From NCBI RefSeq assembly GCF_000350225.1, contig NW_005178991.1, positions 62,001 through 126,000 of the forward strand: a stretch of DNA of 64,000 nucleotides, in the 5' to 3' direction. The translations under genes were made by a program, and so were the position numbers. The first letter of the stretch is position 1. Each line of letters starts with the position of its first letter. Positions 20,166-30,060 of this stretch are shown here, piece after piece. This DNA is from Chondrus crispus (Eukaryota > Rhodophyta > Florideophyceae > Gigartinales > Gigartinaceae). The notes beneath the pieces are model-generated. The model did no database searches, was not told the origin of the DNA, and saw nothing but the letters and a program-made list of their open reading frames with translations.

Positions 20166-20201
20166 CTGAACGCGGACGTTCAGTCTTGAAGGGGGGGGGC
20201 G
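20166..20201 (+). repeat. Hairpin plus polypurine tract before the 3' LTR (copy 2)
   Basis: CTGAACGCGGACGTTCAG is followed by TCTTGAAGGGGGGGGG and the LTR start. The G tract is the expected plus-strand primer (PPT). Compared with copy 1 at 15641, the outermost base pair is swapped (G-C to C-G), which keeps the stem intact. Confidence 0.85.
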
Positions 20202-20901
20202 TGTAGTATAACTCCCCCTGGGGCTTTAAATTAGATTAGATCAAGAAATAGATCAGCTACTGTAGAGCGTCGAGCTCTACTCTACAACCGCCCGGGTCCA
20301 CGTGTACACCACGGGGACAAGGGACCCGCGCATACACGTGCACACGTGTACCACGCGCGAACGAAGCGCGCCCGCACCACGGGTAATACGTGTGCTGTCA
20401 GCCTCGACATAGCTGACAGTATTACAGTGCAGGCCGACCTGCACTGCAGTAGCCCACTACAGTACCTCGGTACTGTAGTGTTATGATAGATTGTTTTGTA
20501 TATTAAATAGGGAGCGGACCGACGGCGGCAAGGGGGGGAGAAGGACGGGCTTGTCCTCAACCGACCGCCAAGGTCAGTCCACCCAGCTTATTCTAAACGT
20601 CGCCTTTGCTCTTCGCGCGCGTTTAGTCGGAGCCGAGCCGGAGTGGACGCGCAGCACGCCATAGAGCACGGAACGGCCTCCGCCCGTCAGCACTGGTACG
20701 TCACCCAGTGCTGCACCGGGGCGTCGAGGCGTCGATCTGCTCGTGTGTGCGCGCGTCCCTGCTCGCTCCCGCTCTACCACCGCTACCCGGGCCCGAGCCC
20801 GGTTCCGTAGTTGGTTGGCCCGCTTCACCCCTTCTCCGATCCGGGGTCTACAGGTCGAACTGCGCATACACCTCCAGTCGTCTGGGGGTGTTTATGCTAC
20901 A
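20202..20901 (+). repeat. 3' LTR of the chromovirus
   Basis: 700 bp, about ten substitutions relative to 7603-8302 and no length difference, followed by AATCC. The four hairpins and CACGTG palindromes are conserved. Confidence 0.93.
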
Positions 20902-20985
20902 AATCCCTGGCACATCTCTCAACCGACACCTTTCCTCTCTCCAGTTTCCCGACGCCTTTCTCTCGTCGCAAACCTATTCGAGGTC

Positions 20986-21620
20986 TCACAAAAACCTCTT
21001 TTTCGGGACTCCCGGCAACCTCGGAAACACCCATGGCGTTGCCATCACCTTTCTTACGGCCCTAGTACACTTCTTTCTTCCGTCAATCTCTTCTGCCTCT
21101 TCCCCCTGGCCCTGCATCGACTGCCACGCCCACGCCTCGGGCACACATTCCAGCTTCTCGCCCAAGAGCGGGAGCTCGGTCACACGTAAGACGGAAAATT
21201 TTATCTTGTAAAACTCGATTTTCGGTCGCGTAGAGGGCGGGCATGGCCGAAGGATTGGCTCCTCGACGTCTCCGGCGGCTCCGATGCCGATAAGGACGCA
21301 TCCGCGGAAGGCGACGCCCTTGTCGTACGGATGTGTCGGCCCTTCAGGCATTCCATCAAAGTTGTAGTACTGCGGCTTCATCAAGGCAACTTCATGCATG
21401 CGATCTTCATAGTTTTCGCCATCAGCGGGGTCCCCGCGAACGACGGAAGTGGTCATATTCTGGAACAGCTCCTCAAAGGAGACGTTGACTTGGCCGATGG
21501 GCTAGTCCTCGCGGAAGGGGTCTTGGAGCCACTCGTTCGGGCGGGTAGAAATATATATCTCTTTGAAGGATGTGACGGGATGGGTCATATCAAGGAAGCA
21601 TTAGAAGTGGAACTTCAAAT
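20986..21620 (-). pseudogene. Host gene fragment of unknown function, interrupted by a stop
   Basis: The frame 20986-21456 encodes an ordered-looking protein (EDRMHEVALMKPQYYNFDG, then KGVAFRGCVLIGIGAAGD). The same frame continues upstream to about 21620 with FKEIYISTRPNEWLQDPFRE, across one TAG near 21507-21509. The consistent protein-like composition on both sides of the stop points to a nonsense-mutated host gene. I do not recognise the family. The last residues toward 20986 may be non-homologous tail. A second coding-like piece lies upstream at 21621-21956. Confidence 0.45.
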
Positions 21621-21956
21621 CTATCGGATTGCGAGCAACAGATTTCGGACCACAGGCAGCTGGCGTGACAGCCGGGGCAAATCAGGGCGCCGAGGAAAGG
21701 GCACTTCCGCAGAGAATGGCGGTGAGAAGGGAGAACCTGACCCGAGTATGCCATTGATGGGACCTTGATCAATTCCAAAAGGAACACTTCTTTCGAGACT
21801 TATAATTGAAGCTACGGACTTCAGGTTCTTTGTGCCGGTGATCAGCCTTCTGATGGCCTCCTTCCCGGCGGCAATCTCCTGAGCTCCCGCGCCCACGCTC
21901 TTCTGCGCGAAAAACACGGCCCCACCTTTTCCAGCGGCACGCACAGTTTGCAGCAA
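21621..21956 (-). CDS. Unrecognised coding-like piece upstream of the 20986-21620 fragment
   Basis: The first half has the look of a real protein (AAGKGGAVFFAQKSVGAGAQ, GKEAIRRLITGTKNLKSVAS). The second half is Pro/Ser-rich and may be intronic or out of frame. It could be an exon of the same host gene as 20986-21620. No family was recognised. Confidence 0.3.
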   Translation of the reverse strand: MLQTVRAAGKGGAVFFAQKSVGAGAQEIAAGKEAIRRLITGTKNLKSVASIISLERSVPFGIDQGPINGILGSGSPFSPPFSAEVPFPRRPDLPRLSRQLPVVRNLLLAIR

Positions 21957-22017
21957 ACGTGCGTATCCGCCAACGACCGTGCCACGACCGCTTCATACCG
22001 CCCCGATGCATCTTACT

Positions 22018-22240
22018 CTACCCGACCTCCTCCGTCCTCCCCCACACGGACGTGAAGTTGCGCAGGGCCAGCTCGCGCTCCACGATGTCGTGGAGGCGCG
22101 TCTTCTTACGCGCGGCCTCGAGCATCGTGACGTCCCACTGCGTCCTCGCGATGGCCAGGACGAGCCCTGGGAACCCCGCATCTGTGCCGACGTCGACGTC
22201 GCGCAGCGCGCCGGGCTTGGCGCGCTGCATTCACCTCTGC
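22018..22240 (-). pseudogene. RsmG/GidB-type rRNA methyltransferase, fragment
   Basis: The translation contains LRDVDVGTDAGFPGLVLAIA, corresponding to the SAM-binding glycine motif of RsmG (DVGTGAGFPGLVLAI in the family, with D for G here). It is followed by WDVTMLEAARKKTRLHDIV and a VWGRTEEVG-type segment. RsmG methylates the N7 of a guanine in the 16S rRNA 530 loop; in algae a nuclear copy would serve the plastid or mitochondrion. Only about 70 of the usual 200-plus residues are present and the frame closes right after EEVG, so this is a remnant or a single exon. Confidence 0.7.
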
Positions 22241-23121
22241 ACATCACTTCTGCGAACAGCCGTTACAGCATTGGGGTGTGACTGTACACCTCTGCGAACA
22301 GCAGTGCGGACAGCACCACCCCGTTCCCCTCATAAAGAGAAGTGAATACGTGTACTTTACTACTTTATTACAGAAAAGTGAACACGTGTAACGAGCCGTC
22401 CCCTTTTTTCTTGCTTACACCTAGACTAACGTGTAGGAATTGACTCGGGCGGACAGCCTCTACCTTCAATCAAGGTAACCAAATAAAACTCGGTTTCACG
22501 GTGCCCAAGGGACCGGGCACAACATTACAGGTTTTGGCCACCTCACTGTTGGTGTGCACGGATGGATGCAAACAGCACCGCACTACAAAACAGGGTGCCA
22601 CTCTCTCAAGGAAGACAGAGAGTGAGAAGGGTACCGTACCTCCTGAGGACGTGCCTGAGCTCCCTGTTGCCACAGCCATTGCGCAGGAAATCGCTCGCTT
22701 CCACAGAAACTTCAAAAGATGTCGGCCTTCACCACACGAAACGAGATGAATAGATGTCCATCGTGTATCCTTCGTATTCATCGCCTTCGTATTTATCGTC
22801 AACCCGTGCATGTGTCCCATGCATGTCTCATGCTCATGAGACAGGGGCGATAGCATCGCCATGAGACAGTAGCGCGCATCAGGCTGCGTTTCGCGCCCGC
22901 TGACGTTTCCTGAAGACAGGTCACGTATTTCTCCCTTTTGCAAGCTGCAGAAGATTCCAGACGACGCGGTCAATAAACCGGAATTCTCAAGACTTTACAT
23001 GTAAAAAAACCAAACAGGCTATCCCCACCACAGGTGCCACCACGTACCGTACAATAGAAGCGTCTGTGTCTGGCCGAGAGGACAAGGGAAGTAGAGTATA
23101 CACACCTAGACCTATACACAC
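22241..23121. other. No gene recognised
   Basis: Two overlapping frames, 22470-22973 minus and 22501-22749 plus, have no recognisable content. CACGTGT/ACACGTG palindromes occur near 22390. Confidence 0.4.
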
Positions 23122-26100
23122 CTAGACCACTAGCTTCATAATAACCACCCGCTTGCCGGCCGCTGCAACAAAGACCCCATGATTATCGTCTACCTCCCAC
23201 CGATTTACCGGAATCTCCAGCTGCGCCAAAACAGCCTCAGAGCCATTCTCTCGCTCATGCACAATATTCCCCCCGCTCTCAAAAACTTTGAGCCTTTTGT
23301 GCCTATGTCCAGTGCGAGAGACGGCACGTAAGTTTTCTGCATTCAGAAATCTCTCCACGATATCTCGCCAGTCCTTCAACTTTCCGAGATGAACTGTACT
23401 CCCTTTCTCCACGTCCCAAACGCGTACGCTCTTGTCCCAGGATCCAGATACTGCACGTTTTCCATCACCACTCATCCCAACGCTCGTCACCAGACCCGTG
23501 TGTCCAGTTAGTGCGTCGCCGATTTGCAGTCCTGTGTCCACGTCCCAAACTCGTACGCTCTTGTCCTAGGATCCAGATACTGCACGTTTTCCATCACCAC
23601 TCATCCCAACGCTCGTCACCGGACCCGTCTGTCCAGTTAGTGCGTCGCCGATTTGCAGTCCTGTGTCCACGTCCCAAACTCGTACGCTCCTGTCCCGGGA
23701 TCCAGATACTGCACGTTTTCCATCACCACTCATCGCAACGTGAGACACCACACCCGTGTGTCCAGTTAATGCGTCGCCGATTTGCAGTCCTGTGTCCACG
23801 TCCCAAACTCGTACGCTCTCGTCCCAGGATCCAGATACTGCACGTTTTCCATCACCACTCATCGCTACGCTCGCTACCCCACCCGTGTGTCCAGTTAATG
23901 CGTCGCCGATTTGCAGTCCTGTGTCCACGTCCCAAACTCGTACGCTCCCGTCCCGGGATCCAGATACTGCACGTTTTCCATCACCACTCATCGCAACGCT
24001 ATACACCACCACCACCTCCGTGTGTCCAGTTAATGCGTCGCCGATTTGCAGTCCTGTGTCCACGTCCCAAACTCGTACGCTCTCGTCATTCGATCCAGAT
24101 ACTGCACGTTTTCCATCACCACTCATCGCAACGCTACACACCCGCGATTCATGACCGCAGACACTCCACAACACTTTCTTTTCCGATACACTCCAGAACT
24201 GTAGTGTCCCATCATCATATCCGATAACTGCATAGCGTTTGCTCATACTGACACAACCGCACGTTAATTTTCGGCTCCCCGTTCCAAAATCGTTGCTTAA
24301 TTCAGTCATCTTCATTTCCTTGTCCGGAGACTGTGTGAAAACTGTGATCCTGGTGTCGCCCGGGTTCGAATAGTGTCCATACACGCCACCCGTTGAGTCC
24401 ATGCCGACTTCGTAAACGGTAATCGGAGTATTCGGAAGCACAATATGCTCCACCAAACTTCCTCCCGCTCGCCCTACACATTCACTCACAGGCCGCACCC
24501 ATGGCCGTGGCGCGTGTTCCTCGATTTCCTCGAGTATCCTTTGCACGCTACCTAATTCTGATGCCCTGTGCTTGATTCTTCCGTACAGTTGAAAGTAAAT
24601 CCCTGCACTGCTTTCACCACAAAAAGGTACACTCAGTCGTGCAGCTCTCATCATCAATTCCATCGCATACACCGAATCTTCTTCTCCCGTATCCCTTAAA
24701 AGGCTCTCGCTTCCTCCCGTGTTCCCCAAAAGCCTATTTAGATCCTTTACAGCTTCCTCGTATTGCCACACACTTCCTCTCTGTATCACTGCCTTCACCC
24801 ATCGTGCACTCAAGAATAGATTCTTCAGCTCCTCCACACACCCGCCCTGTTTCAGAACGCGATATATATTCTCGAAAACATACTTCTCTCTTGCATCCTT
24901 GCTCTCTCTGCCCTCGCTCGTAGTCATAGCAAGCAGTCCTCCTCCCTGCCTGCATACATCTGCCAACTTCTTATACCAGAACGTTACACTGTCCTCCTTC
25001 TGCGCCTCCTGCACCGCAAAATCGTGCGTCAGATCATGCATCCGTACCCACCCACAATCCTTGTCGTAATGAAGGTCTACTAATCCAACCCTTTCCATCT
25101 GCTTCGCGTACTTTTCAGCCGATTCGTAGTCCATCTCCCACAACTCTCTTACCAACGACAAAGGCATCCCGTCTTGCTTCTTCATAACACACAGACTCCG
25201 ATGTACCTTTCGAAACGAAAACTGACCTAACCTCTCCGCATCGCTCCCCATGCCGGACTCCACAATCTCTAGTGACGCATGTAATGTCGCGTCTAACGAC
25301 AACAAATACCCATCCCTTGGACTCTCACTGACACTCGTCCCGGCTACGTTCAGAGCCAGCGGCAAACCAGCACACAATTTCAATATTTCCCTCACGGCCT
25401 CTTTGAATCTCGGATCATTCGCTTCCTCCGGGTTCGCCCCGCTAGCAAGCATGAGCATGTGAACTGAATCGCTCCCTTCCCTTTCCCTCGGCTCGAAAGT
25501 CACTCGCTTACCGACCTGTTTCAGCTCTGAGTCCCTCGTGGAATACAGAAGTCTGCTCCTCTCTCGGCTGTCTCCCGCTGTGTCAGCGAGAATAGATAAC
25601 TTCTGCAGAATACACGCATCTATACCATTCATGGCCCACACATCATCAATAATGAACAGACATACACGTGTGTTGAACCATGCTCGCATCTTGGTCAGTA
25701 CCCTGCTCAACTCGCTTTGCTCTCGCATTTTCCCAGCCGCCTGGTTGCCACCAGACGCCTCTACGGCTATACACAGTTGCTCAATCAGCCGCCCTACGTT
25801 GGCATCTTTCCCCAAAGACATCAAGTACACTCCGCCTGAAAACTGAGCCTTGATGTCATCGTCGTGCGCAATCGCTCGAAGAGCGCATGTCTTCCCGACT
25901 CCGCCCTTCCCCGTTGCCGTCGCTCCTATACTTGTATTCCTATCGGTACTTAGCACGGCCTCCTTTAGCCGCGCCTCACACGTATTCGGTGATCCATCGT
26001 TCCCCCGAGAATTCAGTTGCAAATATATTTCTTCGGGATTGTGCTCTGCGTGTATACAGGGCGTGAACACATCAAGCGTACATCGTGCGATGGGCGTGAC

Positions 26101-26205
26101 GGCAGCGCGGATTTCAACTTGGCCACTTGCATTCAAAACTTGTCTCACTGCATCACTTGAATGCTCCTCCCATTTCTTTTTCACCCCCAGAAATACTTGC
26201 TCCAC
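23122..26205 (-). pseudogene. NB-ARC/WD40 protein gene (NLR-like), one in-frame stop and unclear 5' end
   Basis: Counting from 26205, the P-loop GKGGVGKT is at residues 99-106, Walker B VCLFIIDDVW at 181-190, and GLPLAL at about 280-285. A winged-helix-like region and a helical spacer follow, then six to seven WD40 repeats of 43 residues. The last stretch ends ...VVIMKLVV, as in the gene at 62640. This is the layout of STAND/NLR switch ATPases, which oligomerise when ligand is sensed by the repeats. A TAG at 23566-23568 (minus) replaces the TGG found in the neighbouring repeat, cutting off the last one and a half repeats and the tail. There is no ATG at the 5' end of the frame, and coding-like sequence continues upstream to about 26400 in other frames, so at least one more disruption is likely. 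Confidence 0.85.
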
Positions 26206-26434
26206 AAGATATGCCCTTTTTCCATCGCCAAGTGGATCTCCCGGCCAGTTTGTTGCCCCTTTTCATTTACAATCCTATTGAATTCTGCCAGCTCGTGTAG
26301 CTCCCCCTTCACCGTATCCGTGCTCGATTCGCGCTGTCGTGCCTCGGTAAAAACTCCTCAACTTCAAAAATATTCTTTCCTGCATCATCCCTGTACCGAG
26401 TGGGCTCCAAATCTCCGCATTCAGGAATACTTAG

Positions 26435-26797
26435 TCATGGCACCAATAAGGGAAGGTCAGATGGTAGATTCCTTAAGGCTATGACAAGCGTCGTTCTCAA
26501 TGATGGAGATGCTGATTCCCACCACAGGTCAAGATGTGGAAGGTACAAAATCGAAGGCACAGACCGCATCGCTTCACGAAAGGCCGTTACTAGCGCCTCC
26601 TCAGCACATCTAGCACCCGCATCTGAGTGCAGCGATGGATAATCAATGACATGGACCGGGCAACCCTCAAAGCGATACAGAATAGCAGGACCAATCTGCG
26701 TCTGTCCCAATCCCTTCATACCGCAAATGAGAAGCCGAGGGCGGAGAACCTGAAAATTCATATGCCTGGAAAATATGGCCAGAGTACAGTCGAGCAC
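26435..26797 (-). pseudogene. ATAD2/Yta7-like AAA domain fragment
   Basis: The 120-codon frame reads RPRLLICGMKGLGQTQIGPA, then RFEGCPVHVIDYPSL, EEALVTAFREAMRSVPSILY, LPHLDLWWE and LRNLPSDLPLL. This matches the second AAA module of ATAD2/Yta7-type bromodomain ATPases. In that family the P-loop lysine is replaced by Gln (GQT), as here, and the Walker B aspartates are weak. These proteins bind acetylated histones and handle nucleosomes. Only about 100 residues of a protein usually over 1,000 long are present, and no bromodomain is visible nearby. It is a fragment next to the NB-ARC gene's 5' end. Confidence 0.75.
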
Positions 26798-27051
26798 AGT
26801 AAAACTTTTGCGCAGATACAGAGGTTTTCTTCGGACATGGGAAACGCCGCTTCGGAGCTCTGGACATGGGTTGAAATTGAATTTGAAGCTGGCCGCCTCT
26901 CGTGAGCCTTTAAGGCTGTCTGGTTGGCCCTGGTGGCGAGGAGGAGCCCCGATCGCCTAGACTTGAGGTATACCGCTAGAGGCGCCGATGTGCATGGCAA
27001 TTGCGGCAATTTTGTCGAGACGTGCTATAGCTATCGATGGGCTTCTATATC

Positions 27052-28974
27052 CTACGCAGTTTCTCCAAACTTGCGCTCGTAATCTGCTCGTATCTTCTCA
27101 AAACGTGCCGTGGTTAGCTTCAGTAAAACATCATCATCATCCTTTGCTCTCGTCTCTGCAGTCCGCAATTGTTCTTGCGCCTCCTGCAACACTTCCATTA
27201 ACTTTCCACTTTCCACAAACGCCGCTAAAGATCCCTCCCCGGTGTCAGCTTGCCGACTACTTAGCGAGTCTGTCAATCCTTTTATATGCTGACAGAGGAA
27301 CGATGTATCTTCTGAAACAGCGACTGTCTTACGCTTCTTCCTTGATCCCGATGCTGATCCCCCGTCGTCCCCCTCGTCACTTGAACTACCTGTTATAATT
27401 GCACCATTCCCACCAACCCCTGACGAAATTCCCGACCCAGCTTCATCAAATCCGTCGCCGCCCGGGATCACTCTAAGTGCCATGCTCAACATGGCCTTCG
27501 CGGTTGACCCCTGGTCATCTGTCCCCCTATTGTCCCTCCCGATCCTCAACACGATAAACATCACGAGAATGCGTTTAGAGAGGGCACAAAGCTGACCGTT
27601 CCCGTTGCTTTGCAGGAAGCGGAGAGTCCCCAGTAAGGTCGGATCGTTCTGACCCGACTTTTTGAAGTCATTATGGGCCTTCGTGAACGGACCGCGCATG
27701 TCCGTCCACACAGTCTTCAGCTTCAAGGCGCCCACGGGTGAGAGAGGAGTCGATGAGGGGTCTAGAGTCCCTAGGGGTAGTTCGGGTCGCGTGTCAATGC
27801 GGGGGTGGAAGTCAACGTTGTTGAAGCGCTCGGCAACAGTTTGCCAGTAGTCGTCACGGTTGACACGATTGCGCTGCTGCACCATGCTCAGCTCTTGACC
27901 GGTTCCCTGAAACGCGAGATTTGCGACCGGATCGTCACGGAGCAGAAGGCACAACCGAGCAAACTGCGACAGGCTGAACGGCGATCCTCCAGCGCCGCTC
28001 GCAGATCTTCCGTACCCCGAACTCTCAGCGTTTACTTCTGGCAAGTCTCCGTCAGCCACCATCTGCCGCCTCTGTTCAGCTACAGCCTCAAACTCCTCCC
28101 AGTGCGCCACTTCCATCGGACGAAAAGTCCTCATGAGATCTGCATCGGAAGGGACCTCCGTCAAATGCTCGACGGAAGACCTGTTATCCTCCGTCCATGC
28201 GTCGAAGTCCTTGAATAAACATACTGCATCCTTCACACATTTCCGAAACAATTCCCCGGCAGCCTCACCACCAATAAGAGACACACGAAAGTACAGATAG
28301 GCTCGTGTGATGCGTTCTGTCTTCGAACCGCTCACTTTCCGCTGCCAAGTCTTCAATACTTTTCGCAAGACGGCGTCCGTATGCTCCCCAATAAAATTGT
28401 AAGCCAGCAATAGAATTTCGCGCCTGCATAATGGTGACACAACTTGCGTTTGTACATTTACAGTTTGTGCCTCTACCGCGACAGTGATTCGGTCTTCATC
28501 GCTTGCCGTGGGAGCGTTTAGTGTCGTTTGAGGGCCGCCAGTAGGCCCTGGGGGTGTTCCATAGTCACCCTGCACCCCAACTTGCGATAGCTCAGGTGGG
28601 GGTTCCGTTGTCGTGCTCGACAGACGTTGCCCACTTCCCGTTGATGGCCGGCGAGGCCAAACGGGAGGGGGAATACTTCTTGGGGGAACAGTGGACAGGT
28701 CACTCCAGCGGCGGGCTTGGCTAGAAGGGGGGTGAGTCTCGCGCTCGCTTGCATGTTCCGCTGAGCTCGCGGGATGTAGAGGAGGGGATCGTTGAGAGGG
28801 AGTTGGGGTGTCGGCAGCGGCAAAGGAGTTGGCTAATATGCGGGGAAGTGGATCGGTGTGTCGTGGGAAAGAAGGGGGTCTCGAGGGATGGGGGCTTCGG
28901 TGGTTACGAGGAGATCGCCTCGGGTATATGGAGACTGCCATGAAGGGAGAGAGGAATTGGTTTTGAGATGGCAT
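27052..28974 (-). CDS. Unrecognised 640-residue protein, possible SANT-like DNA-binding domain
   Basis: The open frame extends to 29085 but its first ATG is at 28974, which I take as the start. The first 170 residues are Pro/Ser/Arg-rich and disordered. A helical middle follows (ILLLAYNFIGEHTDAVLRKV). Next comes a W...VAERFN...LKTVWTDMRG...KSGQND arrangement that resembles Myb/SANT-like or MADF-type DNA-binding modules. Then come an acidic/Ser patch with SRKKRKTV (possible nuclear signal) and a C-terminal coiled coil. The frame is intact over almost 2 kb. It could be a host regulator or a transposon accessory protein; SANT-like proteins accompany Harbinger transposases, and one such transposase lies 11 kb away. 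Confidence 0.55.
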   Translation of the reverse strand: MPSQNQFLSPFMAVSIYPRRSPRNHRSPHPSRPPSFPRHTDPLPRILANSFAAADTPTPSQRSPPLHPASSAEHASERETHPPSSQARRWSDLSTVPPRSIPPPVWPRRPSTGSGQRLSSTTTEPPPELSQVGVQGDYGTPPGPTGGPQTTLNAPTASDEDRITVAVEAQTVNVQTQVVSPLCRREILLLAYNFIGEHTDAVLRKVLKTWQRKVSGSKTERITRAYLYFRVSLIGGEAAGELFRKCVKDAVCLFKDFDAWTEDNRSSVEHLTEVPSDADLMRTFRPMEVAHWEEFEAVAEQRRQMVADGDLPEVNAESSGYGRSASGAGGSPFSLSQFARLCLLLRDDPVANLAFQGTGQELSMVQQRNRVNRDDYWQTVAERFNNVDFHPRIDTRPELPLGTLDPSSTPLSPVGALKLKTVWTDMRGPFTKAHNDFKKSGQNDPTLLGTLRFLQSNGNGQLCALSKRILVMFIVLRIGRDNRGTDDQGSTAKAMLSMALRVIPGGDGFDEAGSGISSGVGGNGAIITGSSSDEGDDGGSASGSRKKRKTVAVSEDTSFLCQHIKGLTDSLSSRQADTGEGSLAAFVESGKLMEVLQEAQEQLRTAETRAKDDDDVLLKLTTARFEKIRADYERKFGETA

Positions 28975-29578
28975 GTTTTTGATTGTGACGTTAATGGACG
29001 GGGATAGTGTGATGGTATCTCGAATGGGCACATGTGGGGGTGGGCGTAGAGTTCTGCGCTTCTGTACGAAGGAGCACCAGGTCACGACTTCGAGGTCCGG
29101 GGCATTAGCATAGGAAGCAAAATTGTAGCTGGACCAACTCGGAGATTAGCATCGAGATGTGCAAACGTGGGCTTTAAGCTTGCCGTTTTGCCGCCTTTTT
29201 TAAATTTTGAAGATTGGCATCGGTGCCAATGAGGTGTTGACAAGGTCGAGGCTGGTGATGTGCCAGGCGGCTGCGTGTACGGAGAGGAGTGGTGTAATGG
29301 AGCCAGACGTGGTTTAAATTATTCTTCAGGGGCCAATAGGGGTGGAGAGAGGCCTTGGGCACGCATGCACGCACGCCGCGCATGCGAGTTAAGGAAGGCC
29401 CTCAGAGTATCATGTCACTCTGCGCGACAGTTTGTCTCCCTCAGCATCACCGTACGAACTGTAATATGGATATGACTGTAATGTTTCTTCTCGTGTTTTC
29501 GGCACTGTACTGTTGTGACAATTTGTGCAACGTGTACAGGTTTGCAGCATACATAGCATGGCAGGATTGAATGGGATA
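28975..29578. other. No gene recognised
   Basis: Upstream region of the minus-strand gene at 27052-28974 and sequence up to the pogo-type element. No supported gene was seen. Confidence 0.4.
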
Positions 29579-30060
29579 CAGTAGACCCCCCGTAATAGTG
29601 CACCCCTGTGCCAGGCCTCACAAAACGCACTACTGACGTCATGCACTAAAGAAGCAACAGCAAAGCTCATTTACTGTACCACATGAAATGCTCTGCAATG
29701 AGCGTCTGGCGGTTCCTCTTTCTATTCTGGTCGTAATAAGCATCAAAAAGTGCACGTTTCGCACGGCGCAAACCCTGACCTGCCCCTGCAATCCCAGTGT
29801 TGTCGGCGAAGTTCTCTGCAGCTTCAAATACCTTCGCCACTTCTGTTGGAGAAGGCACAGCTTCGCAGCCCTCTGATTCGTCACCGCAGATGTCTTCTCG
29901 GGGAACAAGCGGCGGCGTGGGTTCTAAGGCGCGCTAAAGCTGCATTGCTGGCACATCAAGCGTACAGTTGTACACGTTTCAGAATCGGTGACATGGCCTG
30001 AAAAGCGCACTATTGACGTAAATGTACTAACAAAGAGCGCACTATTACGGAGGCCCCCTG
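29579..30060 (-). mobile_element. Internally deleted pogo/Tigger-type DNA transposon
   Basis: The 482-bp unit is flanked by TA on both sides. It begins CAGTAGACCCCCCGTAATAG and its other end, read inward, is CAGGGGGCCTCCGTAATAG, both followed by TGC. These are pogo-like inverted ends. A minus-strand frame (29667-29858) ends in NRQTLIAEHFMW, reminiscent of the QTTLDxFF-type tail of pogo/CENP-B-like transposases. The catalytic core is missing, so the copy is non-autonomous. Confidence 0.65.

Larger units (their letters stand above)
7603..20901 (+). mobile_element. Chromovirus (Ty3/Gypsy with chromodomain), 13.3 kb, young but broken
   Basis: Two 700-bp LTRs (7603-8302 and 20202-20901), beginning TGTAG and ending CTACA, bound the element. 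The pentamer AATCC immediately precedes the left LTR (7598-7602) and follows the right one (20902-20906), a perfect target-site duplication. In order it carries a primer site, gag with zinc knuckle, retropepsin, RT-RNase H, integrase with GPY/F-type tail and a chromodomain. About 4.5 kb of extra sequence before the 3' LTR holds antisense frames and a hairpin array. The LTRs differ at about ten of 700 positions, so insertion is fairly recent. The coding part has about five breaks. Confidence 0.93.

Noticed and set aside
23511-24227. Plus-strand frames rich in repeated RRRFAVLCPRPK
   Set aside because: They mirror the minus-strand WD40 repeats of the NB-ARC gene.
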